This document shows, one piece after another, positions 30,237 to 30,361 of a stretch of 30,361 nt of DNA (the first letter of the stretch is position 1; the number at the start of each line of letters is the position of its first letter). This DNA comes from a virus: positions 1 through 30,361 of IMG/VR virus record IMGVR_UViG_3300029787_000053, one strand, 5' to 3'. The notes below the pieces were generated by a model that was given only the letters and a program-made list of their open reading frames with translations, ran no database searches and was not told the DNA's origin. The translations under genes and the position numbers were made by a program.

Positions 30237-30361
30237 ATGGTTCTAAGCGATATAGTAACTGGTATCCAACTTGTAAAACAAAGTGTGGATTTTATAAAGT
30301 CAAGTATAAGCACGGCAAACGATATAAATGATATTGTAGGTGCTATAGATGACCTACTAGA
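30237..30361 (+). CDS. Unknown protein, N-terminal part (cut by right edge)
   Basis: An ORF from ATG 30237 stays open for 41 codons to the window end: MVLSDIVTGIQLVKQSVDFI, then KSSISTANDINDIVGAIDD. It is helical, with GAGG upstream, 3 nt after the previous stop. It resembles small proteins that follow the membrane protein in marine phage lysis regions, but I cannot assign a function. The plus-strand frame at 30131-30331 overlaps it in another frame and is a shadow. Confidence 0.6.
   Translation, partial: MVLSDIVTGIQLVKQSVDFIKSSISTANDINDIVGAIDDLL

Overview
This 30.4 kb window looks like part of the genome of an uncultured, AT-rich tailed bacteriophage, most likely a marine podovirus-type (short-tailed) phage. 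It carries terminase, portal, scaffold, major capsid and connector genes in the usual order, then a long block of small beta-rich virion proteins and fibres. I see no tape-measure, tail-sheath or tail-tube gene. Several protein signatures (the N-terminus of the major capsid protein, the SU10-type adaptor, Lys/Gly-rich proteins ending in RGxGIA..., and CxxHxxM cupredoxin-like fibre domains) are ones I associate from memory with marine metagenomic phages. No database search was possible here.

Layout. Positions 1-6248 are a compact leftward block: a gene running off the left edge, three unrecognised proteins (336, 168 and 420 aa), then a vWA/metallopeptidase-like protein, a MoxR/CobS-type AAA+ ATPase and a DUF3150-like protein. 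The last three form a triad, read from a near-consensus sigma-70 promoter at 6296-6324. Positions 6249-6985 are an AT-rich non-coding region with an inverted array of AATGTTAC octamers, a 45-bp repeat pair and a leftward terminator. A single leftward gene (6998-7537) follows with its own promoter. Positions 7576-7945 are the divergent intergenic region. Everything from 7946 to the right edge is on the plus strand: candidate small terminase, large terminase, small ORF, portal, small ORF, GroES-like co-chaperonin, scaffold, a capsid-associated ORF, candidate decoration protein, major capsid, terminator, two small virion proteins, a cluster of very basic small proteins, two connector/adaptor candidates, a zinc-ribbon protein, fibre-like proteins (one cupredoxin-like, one ending in a peptidase S74 chaperone, one with tandem repeats), a tail-assembly-chaperone-like protein, a small single-TM protein and a gene cut by the right edge.

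The most unusual feature is a 17-bp palindrome, GTTAGTG-N3-CACTAAC. It occurs seven times (six perfect, one with a single mismatch) plus one spacing variant, only in the leftward part (1186-7577). At three genes it sits exactly 21 nt upstream of the start codon. The arms are invariant while the 3-nt centre varies. It looks like a phage-specific operator or an mRNA hairpin regulon that links the MoxR/vWA triad to the neighbouring unknown genes.

The rightward genes are tightly packed, often with stop/start overlaps (TAATG, ATGA), as in one long late transcript broken by a hairpin terminator after the major capsid gene. Four small ORFs (41, 50 and 52 aa, plus one edge-truncated on the right) and the left-edge partial ORF were found by direct reading and are included.
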